A program made the position numbers and the translations under genes. The notes beneath the pieces are model-generated. The model saw nothing but the letters and a program-made list of their open reading frames with translations, made no database searches and had not been told where the DNA came from. A stretch of DNA of 64,000 bases from Cytobacillus sp. NJ13 (lineage in GTDB: Bacteria > Bacillota > Bacilli > Bacillales > Cytobacillaceae): positions 62,001-126,000 of the forward strand of contig JAUCFP010000006.1 of assembly GCA_030348385.1 (NCBI GenBank). The letters are read 5' to 3'. Positions 63,198 through 64,000 of the stretch are shown piece after piece. Position 1 is the stretch's first letter; every line of letters starts with the position of its first letter.

Positions 63198-64000
63198 ATG
63201 ATTAGAATACAAGCTGTTAATAAAAAAAATGAACTGCAGAAAGATCTTACATTTGAGACGCTGAAAGCAGAGTGGGAAAGTTATAAGTGGTTTTGGGTTG
63301 ATTTTGATCAGCCAACCGAAGAGGAAACAGCTGAACTCGACAAGACTTTTCATTTTCATCCCCTGGCAATAGAGGATTGTGTTGTCAAACTCCAGCGCCC
63401 CAAAATGGATTATTATGAAGACTACAGCTTTTTTGTCACCCATAGCTTGAATCCTATTAACGAAGAAAAGCAGGAAATCAACTTTTTTATTGGTTCAAAT
63501 TACATAGTATCGTACCACCATGAACTCTCCAAAGAAATGAATGATGTTTGGGAAAGGCTGAGCCTAAGTAAGAAAATTAATAAATGGGACCCCTATCTGG
63601 TCATGTACCATATCATTGATAAAATAGTGGATAATTATTTTCCCATCGTTTATCAGCTGGAAGATCGTTTGAGTCTCATTGAAGATAATCCAAATGATGA
63701 AACTATGGAAGAATTATTGGAGAAATTATTTGATATCCGCCATCATTTATTGCAGATAAGATATACTGTCATTCCGATGCGGGATTTAATATACCGTGTA
63801 ATTAATTCCCATAGACTTAAAGGGGTAAAGGAAAGATACGAATACTTTGCTGATATTCATGACCACTTATTGAAATTGACTGAAATGATTGATGGAAACA
63901 GGGAATTGACGACCGATATCCGTGACAGTTATTTATCGATCAACTCCCATCAGACAAACCGGGTGATGAGAGTCCTTACCGTGATAACCACCATTTTTAT
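63198..64000 (+). CDS. corA: CorA-family magnesium transporter (3' end outside window)
   Basis: The frame is open from the ATG at 63198, after TAGGAGACAATC, to the window end (267 residues shown). It has the CorA N-terminal cytoplasmic domain: KWFWVDFDQPTEEETAELDK, FHFHPLAIEDCVVKLQRPKM, DYYEDYSFFVTHSLNPINEE, and the long helices DKIVDNYFPIVYQLEDRLSL and LKLTEMIDGNRELTTDIRDS, then VMRVLTVITTIF at the start of the first span. The GMN motif lies beyond the edge. CorA carries Mg or Co ions. The inverted repeat near 63108-63156 may be regulatory. Confidence 0.88.
   Translation, partial: MIRIQAVNKKNELQKDLTFETLKAEWESYKWFWVDFDQPTEEETAELDKTFHFHPLAIEDCVVKLQRPKMDYYEDYSFFVTHSLNPINEEKQEINFFIGSNYIVSYHHELSKEMNDVWERLSLSKKINKWDPYLVMYHIIDKIVDNYFPIVYQLEDRLSLIEDNPNDETMEELLEKLFDIRHHLLQIRYTVIPMRDLIYRVINSHRLKGVKERYEYFADIHDHLLKLTEMIDGNRELTTDIRDSYLSINSHQTNRVMRVLTVITTIF

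Overview
The window looks like chromosome of a low-GC, Gram-positive, endospore-former-type Bacillota, most like the Bacillaceae (Bacillus, Cytobacillus or Mesobacillus). The reasons are strong AGGAGG-type ribosome binding sites, frequent TTG and GTG starts, intrinsic terminators after most transcription units, and many recognisable Bacillus-type families (NamZ, CwlO, ForCE formate dehydrogenase, FdhD, YtrA-type GntR, MpsC/DUF2294). No rRNA, tRNA, IS element, prophage or CRISPR array was seen. The first gene (nagZ) and the last (corA) are cut by the window edges.

Layout. 1-4.5 kb: cell-wall amino-sugar recovery (nagZ, namZ, nagP). 4.8-8.6 kb: small proteins, an NTF2-like protein, and a nitrilase/GNAT operon. 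8.8-10.2 kb: a secreted LVIVD-repeat protein. 10.3-17.3 kb: a formate dehydrogenase region (broken tetR remnant, forC-forE, a cupin/HD-GYP gene with a small secreted protein, fdhD, an MpsC-like gene). 17.4-18.9 kb: the cell-wall hydrolase cwlO behind a WalR-like promoter. 19.06-19.9 kb: a 52-bp tandem palindromic array. 20-31 kb: a glycolate/glyoxylate module (GntR regulator, glcE-glcF-glcD, malate synthase G, an FAH-family enzyme, an IclR regulator, a lactate/glycolate permease). 31.2-35 kb: GntR-ABC-permease-ECF sigma operon. 35.1-41.1 kb: beta-oxidation-like operon with an alpha-methylacyl-CoA racemase-type enzyme. 41.3-43.1 kb: pssA, a GIY-YIG protein and an HExxH protein. 43.5-51.7 kb: a branched-chain-amino-acid-type ABC importer interleaved with two acyl-CoA ligases. 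52.1-64 kb: housekeeping and accessory genes (methyltransferase, DUF169, SRPBCC-ArsR pair, MATE exporter, two-component system, V4R-STAS protein, flavodoxin, GNATs, nitroreductase, CorA).

How the genes work together. In the glycolate block, permease imports 2-hydroxy acids, GlcDEF oxidises glycolate to glyoxylate, and GlcB condenses it with acetyl-CoA to malate. Upstream of glcE and glcB lies the same three-half-site element, suggesting one regulator. The 35-41 kb and 43-52 kb blocks together could import, activate and oxidise a carboxylic acid, possibly methyl-branched; the enoyl-CoA hydratase is absent from the window.

The most unusual structure is a set of three unrelated intergenic tandem arrays (19.06-19.90, 49.60-49.72 and 51.85-52.07 kb). 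Each is made of short palindromes or hairpins, with periods (52, about 20.4 and about 52 bp) close to whole numbers of DNA helical turns. I know of no description of them, but could not search.
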